From a bacterium (lineage in GTDB: Bacteria; Auribacterota; UBA3054; B51-G9): DNA of 10,987 nucleotides. The stretch is from the NCBI GenBank assembly GCA_029933535.1, contig JAOZNZ010000064.1:1-10987 (forward strand), written 5' to 3'. Position 1 is the stretch's first letter, and each line of letters opens with the position of its first letter. The translations under genes were made by a program, and so were the position numbers. The notes below the pieces were generated by a model. That model was given only the letters and a program-made list of their open reading frames with translations. It did no database searches and was not told where the DNA came from. Shown here in pieces: positions 1 through 5,973 of this stretch.

Positions 1-2
1 AA

Positions 3-106
3 CCTTGCAACCTTGTAACCTTGCAACCTTGTAACCTTGCAACCTTGTAACCTTGTAACCTTGTAACCTTGTAACCTTGCAACCTTAAAACCTTATAACC
101 TTAAAA
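3..106. repeat. Octamer tandem array (CCTTGYAA)x13
   Basis: Thirteen head-to-tail 8-bp units. Ten are CCTTGCAA or CCTTGTAA; the last three drift to CCTTAAAA/CCTTATAA. The array is cut by the window edge, so its true length is unknown. It ends only 12 bp before the ATG of the SagB-like gene, leaving no room for a normal upstream region. In the frame of that gene the array contains a TAA (86-88), which closes the reading frame. Confidence 0.97.
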
Positions 107-118
107 GCTCCATCTTTC

Positions 119-856
119 ATGCTCCCTGGAATTTGTAAAACATTTTGGAATGATTCCTTTATTGATCCGTTTGATAAAACAGACCAGCAAAAAGGAGTTC
201 CAACGCCTCTGTTCGAACTGCCATTTGACGAAATTAATCTTATTAAGCTGCCGAATTCGCAGGATTTAAAATACAGCTCATTTGATTTATCGGAATTTAT
301 TGATAATAGAAGAACTATTCGCAAATACGCGGAGAAATCTCTATCAATTAATGAACTTTCTTTTTTACTGTGGGCCACTCAGGGGCTTACTAAAAAGTTG
401 TCTGATGAAAGATCATTAAGAACTGTTCCTTCTGCGGGAGCGCGGCATTCATTTGAAACTATATTATTAGTTAATAATGTTAATGGTTTAAAACCCGGAC
501 TTTACAGGTATATTGTATCAAAGCATAAACTTCTTCCACTGGATTTTAATAAGGAAGAAATCGAAAATCTTATTTTAGGTTTTAGAAATATTAACCTCGT
601 TGCAAGTTCAGCGGTAACTTTTCTGTGGATTTGTGTACCGGAAAGAATGACATGGAAATTCAACGAAAGAGGTTATCGATATCTACTGCTCGACGCAGGA
701 CATATATGTCAAAATCTTTATCTCGCAGCAGAAGCTGTTGATTGCGGCTGCTGCGCCATTGGTGCTTTTGATGATGAGGAAGTTAATGCAGTATTAAAGC
801 TTGATAATAGCGGTCATTTTTTGGCGTATGCCGCATCAATTGGAAAAGTAACATAA
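119..856 (+). CDS. SagB/ThcOx-family FMN-dependent nitroreductase-like oxidoreductase
   Basis: 245 aa, nitroreductase fold of the SagB/ThcOx subfamily. Family hallmarks in order: KTDQQKGVPTP (20-30), the FMN-phosphate contact motif RRTIRKY (64-70), LLWATQGL (83-90), RTVPSAGARH (101-110), PGLYRY (126-131), LDAGHICQNLYLA (191-203), a Cys-rich DCGCCAIG (208-215), and a C-terminal ASIGKV. Known SagB/ThcOx enzymes oxidise thiazolines and oxazolines in modified peptides, but most stand-alone members have no assigned substrate. No YcaO cyclodehydratase or precursor peptide lies in the window, so natural-product work cannot be claimed. An in-frame TAA at 86-88 and the lack of other ATG/GTG/TTG codons fix the start at 119. 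No Shine-Dalgarno is present between the octamer array and the ATG. The N-terminus is slightly short for the family. The stop codon lies inside a repeated hairpin element. Confidence 0.88.
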   Translation: MLPGICKTFWNDSFIDPFDKTDQQKGVPTPLFELPFDEINLIKLPNSQDLKYSSFDLSEFIDNRRTIRKYAEKSLSINELSFLLWATQGLTKKLSDERSLRTVPSAGARHSFETILLVNNVNGLKPGLYRYIVSKHKLLPLDFNKEEIENLILGFRNINLVASSAVTFLWICVPERMTWKFNERGYRYLLLDAGHICQNLYLAAEAVDCGCCAIGAFDDEEVNAVLKLDNSGHFLAYAASIGKVT

Positions 857-891
857 GCTCTTGATCCGCGTATGCTGGGTTCAAGCTTATG
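841..891. repeat. Stop-codon hairpin, copy 1 (long-loop variant)
   Basis: An 8-bp perfect stem, CATAAGCT (852-859) against AGCTTATG (884-891), closes a 24-nt loop that can itself pair partly (TGA/TCA, CC/GG). The TAA of the SagB-like gene (854-856) lies in the left arm. The 19 bases TGGAAAAGTAACATAAGCT (841-859) recur exactly at 5842-5860. The other three copies have a 3-nt TCC loop, so this one looks like an expanded version. There is no T-tract, so it is not an ordinary intrinsic terminator. Confidence 0.85.
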
Positions 892-918
892 GATTGAAAC
901 GATTGAAATGATTGAAAT
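892..918. repeat. Nonamer tandem repeat GATTGAAAY x3
   Basis: Three consecutive 9-bp units (892-900, 901-909, 910-918) directly follow the copy 1 hairpin. They occupy the place held by GGATTAAT-type octamers after the hairpin copies at 4372 and 5853, and resemble them in sequence. Confidence 0.9.
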
Positions 919-924
919 GAATAA

Positions 925-990
925 CACACCCGCCCTGCGGGCACCCCTTCCCGATGCTTCGACCGGGACATTCTGCTCAAGAGGGGATTT
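925..990. repeat. GC-rich double-hairpin module, copy A
   Basis: This is a GC-rich island in AT-rich DNA. A GCCC-TGC-GGGC hairpin lies at 932-942. A second stem pairs CCCCT (944-948) with AGGGG (982-986) and holds an inner CCCG/CGGG hairpin (950-953 with 964-967). The module at 5893-5940 has the same two hairpins in the same order and spacing, with a simple 7-nt loop in the second. Copy A therefore appears to carry extra bases inside that loop. Confidence 0.85.
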
Positions 991-991
991 A

Positions 992-1145
992 ACGAATACC
1001 GAATACCGAATAACGATTAACGATTAACGAATAACGAATAACGAATAACGATTAACGATTAACGAATAACGAATAACGATTAACGATTAACTAATAACTA
1101 ATAACTAATAACTAATAACTAATAACTATTAACTAATAACTATTA
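992..1145. repeat. Heptamer tandem array, 22 units in five variants
   Basis: Twenty-two contiguous 7-bp units without slippage. The variants are ACGAATA, CCGAATA, ACGATTA, ACTAATA and ACTATTA. They are grouped, with the G-bearing types in units 1-14 and the T-bearing types in units 15-22. The array ends just before the AAAGGT ribosome binding site (1150-1155) of the next gene. It resembles the short tandemly repeated heptamers known from heterocystous cyanobacteria in form, not in sequence. Together with the hairpin, nonamers and GC module it fills the whole 304-bp gap 857-1160; no gene is seen there. Confidence 0.97.
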
Positions 1146-1160
1146 ACCCAAAGGTCAATT

Positions 1161-1814
1161 ATGAAAAATTTAAAAGTATCAAAAATCTTACCTGTAATTC
1201 TTATGTGCCTGTTTGCATCGTTTATTGCAGTTGCATACTCAGCCTGTTCGCCAAAAGTTACTGTTGTCGGCGATAAAGATCATCCGGTAGCCATTAATGC
1301 GGAAATAAAAATTCATATTTACCAGCATGCTGCGAATGATGTTGATGAAATTATGGAAGGTCTTGATGATGAAGAATTTGAGGAAGAAAAGCCGAACAGC
1401 ATGCTTACAAAAGCAATCTCTATCGTTCAGAATTTTGGTGTTTCTACCGCTTATGCAGCAAAACCGACACAAGCAGACAGCAAAGCAGCGCTCCAAAAAA
1501 TTAAATTATTTTACAGAGAAGCTTATCCATATCTTAAAAAGGGTATTCTCGGCGAAAACAAAAATGGTTATGTTCAACTGATAAATAAAAATAAAACTGC
1601 GACTAAGGAAGAATTAACTAAAGCAGCGAAAATTGCCGATAAATTAAATGCTGCAAGAAAAGATTTATATCAAATAACCGCAAAGCTTTCCGGTACTGAT
1701 GTTCGGAGTCAGCAGGAAGCCTATTCAACTGCATTCCGCAGCAAAGCAAAAAAAGGAATATGGATTGAAAGGAAAAAAGACGATAAATGGGTTTGGGTAC
1801 AAAGCCAAAAATAA
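1161..1814 (+). CDS. YnbE-like lipoprotein fused to YdbL/DUF1318 domain
   Basis: 217 aa. Residues 9-28 form a hydrophobic signal segment ending YSA|C29, a weak lipobox (Tyr at -3). Residues 29-65 match the small lipoprotein YnbE: CSPKVTV, then PVAINAEIKI and NDVDEI, corresponding to the PITIN...VKI...DV pattern of YnbE. An acidic linker (69-76) follows, then a segment ending STAYAA (95-100) that resembles a relic signal-peptide cleavage region. Residues about 104-217 are DUF1318: GILGENKNGYV, a helix with LNAARKDLY, and the closing GIWIERKKDDKWVWVQ. In E. coli ynbE and ydbL are separate genes next to ydbH, an AsmA-like envelope-spanning lipid-homeostasis protein. No ydbH homologue is visible here. 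Likely location is the periplasmic face of the outer membrane (inference). The start is set by ATG plus AAAGGT 5 nt upstream. Confidence 0.82.
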   Translation: MKNLKVSKILPVILMCLFASFIAVAYSACSPKVTVVGDKDHPVAINAEIKIHIYQHAANDVDEIMEGLDDEEFEEEKPNSMLTKAISIVQNFGVSTAYAAKPTQADSKAALQKIKLFYREAYPYLKKGILGENKNGYVQLINKNKTATKEELTKAAKIADKLNAARKDLYQITAKLSGTDVRSQQEAYSTAFRSKAKKGIWIERKKDDKWVWVQSQK

Positions 1815-1827
1815 TTGACCTAATTAA

Positions 1828-1995
1828 TCTAATTTCTAATTGACCTAAAAAATGAACAATGATCAGAAAAAGAAATATACAAAATAAGAATGTTTAATTT
1901 GAATTTTTGAATTGTTGGAATTCACAGTTTTAGCGTGCGTTTGAAATTTGGACATTGGGGTTTGATTAGATCAATTAGACTAATTAGAAATTAGA
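1828..1995. repeat. Inverted repeat flanking the 210-bp gap before ackA
   Basis: A 14-bp perfect inverted repeat, TCTAATTTCTAATT (1828-1841) and AATTAGAAATTAGA (1982-1995), lies inside longer AATTAGA-type imperfect heptamers at both ends of the gap 1815-2024. A direct repeat AATTGACCTAA also occurs at 1814-1824 and 1839-1849. The bases between carry no gene I can support. A fold-back spanning the gap is possible, but AT-rich low complexity weakens the case. Confidence 0.6.
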
Positions 1996-2024
1996 AATTT
2001 ATATAAACAATACAAGGAATATTT

Positions 2025-3227
2025 ATGTACATTATGGTTATTAATTGCGGCAGCTCAAGCTTGAAATTTCAGCTTATCTCCTTCCCGGAAGAAGCAGCTA
2101 TTGCAAAAGGTTTAATCGAAAGAATTGGTCAGGATATTGGCGCTCAATTTACTTTAAGCGTAAACGGTAAAGGATTTAAAAACAAACCCATTGACGCGTC
2201 AGACCACACAAAAGCCGTTACAGCCGCTCTCAGTGCTTTAACAACAGGTGAATGTGCCGTCTTAGAATCTAAAGATGAAATTAAAGGATTCGGTCATCGC
2301 GTTGTTCACGGCGGTGAAAAATTCAGCGCTCCCGTTATCATTGATGACGAAGTTATTAAAGGAATTGAAGAATGTAATGAACTCGCTCCGCTTCATAATC
2401 CGGCAAACCTTACCGGCATAGAAGCCTGCATGAAAGCGTTACCGGGAGTTCCTAACGTTGCTGTTTTTGACACAGCATTTCATCAGACTATGCCACCAAA
2501 AGCTTTTCATTATGCTTTACCTTACAAATTTTACGAAGAAGATCATATCAGACGTTACGGCTTTCATGGAACAAGTCATAAATATGTCACAAAAACTTTT
2601 GCTAAACTTATAAATAAACCGCTTGAAGAAGTAAATGTTGTAACGGTTCATCTTGGCAATGGTTCTTCACTTGCATGTGTAAAAAACGGAAAATGTGTTG
2701 ATACTTCGATGGGGCTCACTCCATTAGCGGGAGTTATTATGGGGACACGATGTGGTGATATTGATCCCGCACTCGTTGTTTATCTTATGAAAAAAGAAGG
2801 AATGTCGCCCGAGGAAGTTGATACTCTGATGAATAAAAAAAGCGGATTGCTCGGATTCTCAGGTGTTAGCAGCGATATGCGCGATATTCAAGAGGCGGCA
2901 GATCAAAATGATAAACAATCAGTTCTCATACTCGAAATGTGGGCTTACGGTATCGCAAAATATATTAATGCTTATGCCGGCACTTTACCAAAGACAGACG
3001 CGGTGATTTTTACAGCCGGTATCGGTGAAAATTCTCCGGGACTGCGAAAAATAATTTGTGATAATTGTGCCGGATTGGGAATTAAATTATCTGAAAATAA
3101 TGACAATGTTCGCGGCGAAACCGGTTGTGTTTCCTCTGCCGACTCAAGAATTCCCGTTTATGTTATTCCAACAAACGAAGAATTACAGATAGCGCAGGGA
3201 ACAGCTGAATTATTGACCTTAAAGTAA
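2025..3227 (+). CDS. ackA: Acetate kinase
   Basis: 400 aa, full length for the family (about 400). Converts acetate + ATP to acetyl phosphate + ADP, reversibly, in the cytoplasm. Visible ASKHA-fold landmarks: NCGSSSLKF (7-15, phosphate-1 loop), GHRVVHGG (90-97, substrate Arg92), D149 in FDTAFH, RRYGFHGTSH with H181, VHLGNGSS with H209, GTRCGDIDP with R242, the adenosine-motif region TAGIGENS (330-337), and PTNEE (382-386) with the metal-ligand Glu. All catalytic residues of the well-studied Methanosarcina enzyme have counterparts, mostly one position later. No phosphotransacetylase gene is adjacent. An AAGGA ribosome binding site lies 6 nt before the ATG. The stop codon abuts hairpin copy 2. 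Confidence 0.98.
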   Translation: MYIMVINCGSSSLKFQLISFPEEAAIAKGLIERIGQDIGAQFTLSVNGKGFKNKPIDASDHTKAVTAALSALTTGECAVLESKDEIKGFGHRVVHGGEKFSAPVIIDDEVIKGIEECNELAPLHNPANLTGIEACMKALPGVPNVAVFDTAFHQTMPPKAFHYALPYKFYEEDHIRRYGFHGTSHKYVTKTFAKLINKPLEEVNVVTVHLGNGSSLACVKNGKCVDTSMGLTPLAGVIMGTRCGDIDPALVVYLMKKEGMSPEEVDTLMNKKSGLLGFSGVSSDMRDIQEAADQNDKQSVLILEMWAYGIAKYINAYAGTLPKTDAVIFTAGIGENSPGLRKIICDNCAGLGIKLSENNDNVRGETGCVSSADSRIPVYVIPTNEELQIAQGTAELLTLK

Positions 3228-3248
3228 AGCAAGCTTCCAGCTTGCAGT
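3224..3248. repeat. Stop-codon hairpin, copy 2
   Basis: A perfect 7-bp stem with TCC loop, GCAAGCTTCCAGCTTGC (3229-3245), starts two bases after the ackA stop. The left flank GTAA (3224-3227), which includes the TAA stop, matches the GTAA left flank of the other copies. The right flank AGTTGG is only weakly like the GGATT flank elsewhere. No T-tract follows. Nearby is an imperfect 15-bp tandem duplication (3271-3300). Confidence 0.85.
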
Positions 3249-3324
3249 TGGAGGTAAAAGGGCTTCTGCTCAGCAAAATGATTTACAGCAAAATAATAAA
3301 AAACAAATTACAAAAGAGGTAAAA

Positions 3325-4368
3325 ATGCAAGAAAATACTATCCCATTAAATAATGAGCAGATTAATCAATCTAAAAAATCAACTTTAGGACACTGGGCTG
3401 CTATTATTATAATTCTTGTTCTGCTGGGTGTCAGCGCATTGATGAACATTGGATTAATTGCAATGCTTGTCACAGAGAACTTAGGATCAAGTGATGTTTC
3501 AAGTAAATATACCGAAGAATTAATTCAAGGAAAAGGTAGGAAAAAAGTTGTCTGTATTGAAGCTTTCGGTATTATCTCATTGGCAAAAGATTCGAGTGGA
3601 TTCTTTAGGGAACCCGGCCTTGCAACAAGAGTTATTAAACAAATTGATGAAGCTGAGAAAGATGATAACGTTATCGCAATTTTATTATTAGTTGACAGTC
3701 CCGGTGGTGGAGTTACTGCGAGTGATATAATTTACGAACGTCTGCTAAAATTTAAATCGTCAAAAAAAGGCAGAAAAGTTGTGGCTTTATTCAGGGACAT
3801 TGCTGCTTCCGGCGGGTATTATATTAGTGCAGCTGCAGATAAGATTGTAGCTCACAGAACTACTATCACAGGTTCTATAGGCGTGATATTATCTTCTTAT
3901 AATGTAAAAGGTCTTGGAGAAAAAATTGGTATTAGAGATGTTACTATTAAATCAGGAAAATACAAAGATATATTAAATCCTTTTAGAGATGCTTCTCCCG
4001 AAGAAATTCAAATGCTTCAAAATGTTGTCAATGATTTATATAATCGTTTTGTTTCTATTGTTTCAAGAAGCAGAGGCATGAACACAGATGAGGTCAAAAA
4101 AATCGCTAACGGAAGCATTTATAGCGCACCGTATGCTCTTACACTCGGTCTTATTGACGAAATTGGTGGATTTGATTCTACGGTTAATCTTTTAAAAGAA
4201 CTAACCGGCACAAAAAAATTCAAAGTTGTTAGATATAAAAAAGCACTGACTTTCTTCGAAATAATGATGTCCGGAATGAATGCTAATCCTAAAATCGATT
4301 TGCCTTTTCCGGATAGATGGAAAAGTCAGACTCCTGGCTTCAAATATCTCTGGCAGCCGGAACTATAG
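3325..4368 (+). CDS. sppA: Signal peptide peptidase SppA (short form)
   Basis: 347 aa, the short single-domain bacterial type. An N-terminal cytoplasmic tail (1-22) is followed by one long or two short membrane segments (about 24-50). The peptidase domain (about 74-300) has the substrate-groove strand LLLVDSPGGGV (120-130) and the nucleophile Ser162 in AASGGYY. The general-base Lys214 is in SGKYKD. The 52-residue Ser-Lys spacing equals that of Bacillus subtilis SppA (S147/K199). TGSIGVI (182-188) is the usual family block. The enzyme is a membrane-bound serine/lysine peptidase that degrades cleaved signal peptides. AGAGGT lies 4 nt before the ATG. It follows ackA by 97 bp with no promoter I can see, so read-through from ackA is possible. 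TAG stop is followed at once by TAA of hairpin copy 3. Confidence 0.94.
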   Translation: MQENTIPLNNEQINQSKKSTLGHWAAIIIILVLLGVSALMNIGLIAMLVTENLGSSDVSSKYTEELIQGKGRKKVVCIEAFGIISLAKDSSGFFREPGLATRVIKQIDEAEKDDNVIAILLLVDSPGGGVTASDIIYERLLKFKSSKKGRKVVALFRDIAASGGYYISAAADKIVAHRTTITGSIGVILSSYNVKGLGEKIGIRDVTIKSGKYKDILNPFRDASPEEIQMLQNVVNDLYNRFVSIVSRSRGMNTDEVKKIANGSIYSAPYALTLGLIDEIGGFDSTVNLLKELTGTKKFKVVRYKKALTFFEIMMSGMNANPKIDLPFPDRWKSQTPGFKYLWQPEL

Positions 4369-4390
4369 TAACACAAGCATCCTGCTTGTG
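4368..4390. repeat. Stop-codon hairpin, copy 3
   Basis: A perfect 8-bp stem with TCC loop, CACAAGCATCCTGCTTGTG (4372-4390). The left flank GTAA (4368-4371) starts on the last base of the sppA stop codon and gives a second in-line TAA. It is followed directly by GGATTAAT octamers. No T-tract is present. Confidence 0.88.
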
Positions 4391-4477
4391 GATTAATGGA
4401 TTAATGGATTAATGGAATGATGGAATGATGGAATGATGGAATGATGGAATGATGGATTAATGGATTAATGGAATGAT
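4390..4477. repeat. Octamer tandem array, GGATTAAT/GGAATGAT x11
   Basis: Eleven 8-bp units without slippage: three GGATTAAT, five GGAATGAT, two GGATTAAT, one GGAATGAT. Blocks of one type are adjacent, as expected from unit duplication or unequal exchange. The array shares its first base with the hairpin and ends 37 bp before the next ATG. The remaining 37 bp are AT-rich with no clear ribosome binding site or promoter. Confidence 0.97.
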
Positions 4478-4514
4478 GGATGAACATCATAATAATATAA
4501 CACAAATTTAAAAA

Positions 4515-5753
4515 ATGAAAACTAAATTTTTTTTCTTCTTCTTTCTAATTATTTCTATCACTTCTTTAGCGGTAGAAACAAACGAGCAAACACAAGCACC
4601 TGAAATTAACAAAGCTTTCAACGATATTAATAAAAAGCTTGTTTTGATAACAAATTATTCCGCGAATTTTATTGTTGATATTAATTCTATTAAAGGAAAA
4701 GTTCATCAATCAGGTACTTTTATTCAAAAACTTCCCTACTCTTTTAAAAGAGATATGAAAATGGAAGCAATGGGCGGGATTATGAACGTTCGCGAAATTA
4801 CTGTCTGTAACGGGAAAACAGGTTGGCAGGCAGAATATGCTCCGAATGGAAAAGTTATAAATGTCAGCCGATGGGGAGAAGCTTCTATAGAGGAAATTTT
4901 CTACGCGTTTCTTTCAAAAGCTTATTTAATCATGCTTACGGAAGATATTACAAACTCATATGCTTCGCTGCAGAAAAGTATTAATTTTACAAAGGTTATT
5001 TCTAAAGATGGAGGGTATATTTTTACAGGAAGTGTAGATGTTAAATCTCCAAAATATCTTGCCCTTTATAAAATCGCGGCGACACTTGGAGAAGCTGGGA
5101 TCAGCAACTATATGCCCGATAAAGTGAGATTAGTTATTGATAAACACGGCATTGCTTCAGAATGGCTTCAGAATAATTTAAAAAACGAACCCGTTGTAGA
5201 TGTAAAATTATCTAATATTGTAATTAATAGTCCATTGAAAAAAAATATTTTTACTTTCAAACCTCCTAAAGATATTATCGTTATGGATATAGGTCAGGCG
5301 CTGCAGCGCGGCAGAATTCATATTAATCATCCTATGCTGAAAAAAGAAGCGCCGAAAATGAAACTTGTGTACCTTGCCGGCAAAGAGAAAACTGTTAAGC
5401 CTGGAAGTCAACCTATTGTTTTAACCTTTTTCGCAAGTTGGAGTGGAAACTCAAGAAAATATCTTGGTAATGTAGATAAATTGTATGGAAAGTTTAATTT
5501 AAGAGGAGTGCAATTTATAACAATTACCGATGACTCTGACACCGGGAAAATTAAAGAATTTATTGATTCTGAAAAACTTACCTTACCAATTTACATTGAT
5601 CCTGAAAAAAAGGCCACTAAAAATTATAATGTTCATGTTGTTCCTAAAACTTTCGTAATTGATAAAAATGGAATTGTTATCGATGTGATCGAAGGTAATG
5701 CTCCGGGAACTCTTTCTGCTCTCAAACAGACTATTGAGAAAATGCTGAAATAG
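4515..5753 (+). CDS. Exported LolA-like / thioredoxin-fold fusion lacking the CxxC cysteines
   Basis: 412 aa. A signal peptide (1-19) has six consecutive Phe (5-10). Residues about 30-255 look like a LolA/LolB or DUF2092-type half-barrel that binds lipoprotein acyl chains (YSANFIVD, then strands with PYSFKRDMKM, TVCNGKTGWQ, and DKVRLVIDKHG). Residues about 283-412 are a TlpA/AhpC-TSA thioredoxin fold: PIVLTFFASWSGNSRKYL, FITITDDSDTG, and cis-Pro377 in VVPKTFVIDKNG. The position of the redox motif WCxxC reads W309-S-G-N-S313, so both active-site Cys are Ser. The only Cys in the protein is C98, in the LolA-like part. Thiol-disulfide exchange is therefore unlikely, and a binding or scaffold role is inferred. 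Probable location is the periplasm. No Shine-Dalgarno precedes the ATG, which follows an octamer array. Confidence 0.8.
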   Translation: MKTKFFFFFFLIISITSLAVETNEQTQAPEINKAFNDINKKLVLITNYSANFIVDINSIKGKVHQSGTFIQKLPYSFKRDMKMEAMGGIMNVREITVCNGKTGWQAEYAPNGKVINVSRWGEASIEEIFYAFLSKAYLIMLTEDITNSYASLQKSINFTKVISKDGGYIFTGSVDVKSPKYLALYKIAATLGEAGISNYMPDKVRLVIDKHGIASEWLQNNLKNEPVVDVKLSNIVINSPLKKNIFTFKPPKDIIVMDIGQALQRGRIHINHPMLKKEAPKMKLVYLAGKEKTVKPGSQPIVLTFFASWSGNSRKYLGNVDKLYGKFNLRGVQFITITDDSDTGKIKEFIDSEKLTLPIYIDPEKKATKNYNVHVVPKTFVIDKNGIVIDVIEGNAPGTLSALKQTIEKMLK

Positions 5754-5773
5754 GAAATATGGAGTGCAGGAAT

Positions 5774-5817
5774 GTAGCTGCGATAGCGGCTTTTACTGCG
5801 CGGGCGCGAAGCGACCG
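5774..5817. repeat. REP-like GC-rich double hairpin
   Basis: Two compact hairpins. The first is AGCTGC-GATA-GCGGCT (5776-5791), with one G-T pair. The second is CGGGCGC-GAA-GCGACCG (5801-5817), with one G-A mismatch. The first begins with GTAG (5774-5777), the tetranucleotide that often precedes REP hairpins recognised by REP-associated tyrosine transposases. No such transposase is in the window. Assignment to REP is tentative because only this one copy is visible. Confidence 0.5.
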
Positions 5818-5826
5818 AAATGCTTT

Positions 5827-5894
5827 GGATTATTGGATTAATGGAAAAGTAACATAAGCTTCCAGCTTATGGATTAATGGATTGATGGATATAA
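5827..5894. repeat. Stop-codon-type hairpin, copy 4, with flanking GGATT octamers
   Basis: A perfect 8-bp stem with TCC loop, CATAAGCTTCCAGCTTATG (5853-5871). The left flank from 5842 is identical to copy 1 over 19 bases. GGATTATT/GGATTAAT octamers lie to the left (5827-5842), and GGATTAAT, GGATTGAT and GGATATAA to the right (5871-5894). Unlike the other copies it does not sit at a stop codon; the nearest one is about 90 bp upstream (5753). Confidence 0.88.
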
Positions 5895-5940
5895 CCACCC
5901 CGCCCTTTGGGCACCCCTCCTCAACAAGGAGGGGAGTTTA
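5893..5940. repeat. GC-rich double-hairpin module, copy B
   Basis: A GCCC-TTT-GGGC hairpin (5902-5912) is followed by a perfect 7-bp stem, CCCCTCC/GGAGGGG (5914-5920 with 5928-5934), with a 7-nt loop. It has the same order and flanks as the module at 925-990 (ACCC before, GGGGA-TTTA after). No long T-tract follows, so terminator function is not evident. Confidence 0.87.
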
Positions 5941-5952
5941 ATGGTAAAACAC

Positions 5953-5973
5953 CCTGACACCTGACCCCTGACA
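5953..5973. repeat. Heptamer repeat CCTGACM x3
   Basis: Three 7-bp units (CCTGACA, CCTGACC, CCTGACA) end 3 bp before the ATG of the metallo-hydrolase gene. It is a short counterpart of the 22-unit heptamer array that precedes the gene at 1161. Confidence 0.85.

Noticed and set aside
119..856. Thiazole/oxazole-modified peptide cluster around the SagB-like gene
   Set aside because: No YcaO, E1-like or precursor peptide gene within the window; DNA left of the gene is cut off, so the idea cannot be supported here.
783..980. Minus-strand 65-aa ORF across the SagB-like 3' end
   Set aside because: It lies over the coding end, the hairpin and the nonamer repeat; its FQSFQSFQS stretch is just the translated repeat. 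No promoter or ribosome binding site.
992..1145. CRISPR array
   Set aside because: Units are 7 bp and contiguous, with no spacers; the same holds for the other arrays.
1852..1887. Eleven-codon ORF in the gap before ackA
   Set aside because: Very short, Lys/Asn-rich, no ribosome binding site; expected by chance in AT-rich DNA.
2000..2005. TATATA as a -10 box for ackA
   Set aside because: No acceptable -35 at 16-18 bp; the only candidate (TTAGAC at 19 bp) lies in AT-rich repeat sequence.
3229..3245. Intrinsic terminator after ackA (and after sppA at 4372-4390)
   Set aside because: The hairpins lack a following T-tract and recur as a dispersed family, so they are listed as repeats.
4525..4546. 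Frameshift or slippage in the T-rich signal-peptide region
   Set aside because: The frame is open with a normal hydrophobic signal peptide and continues into a conserved domain; no sign of a shifted frame.
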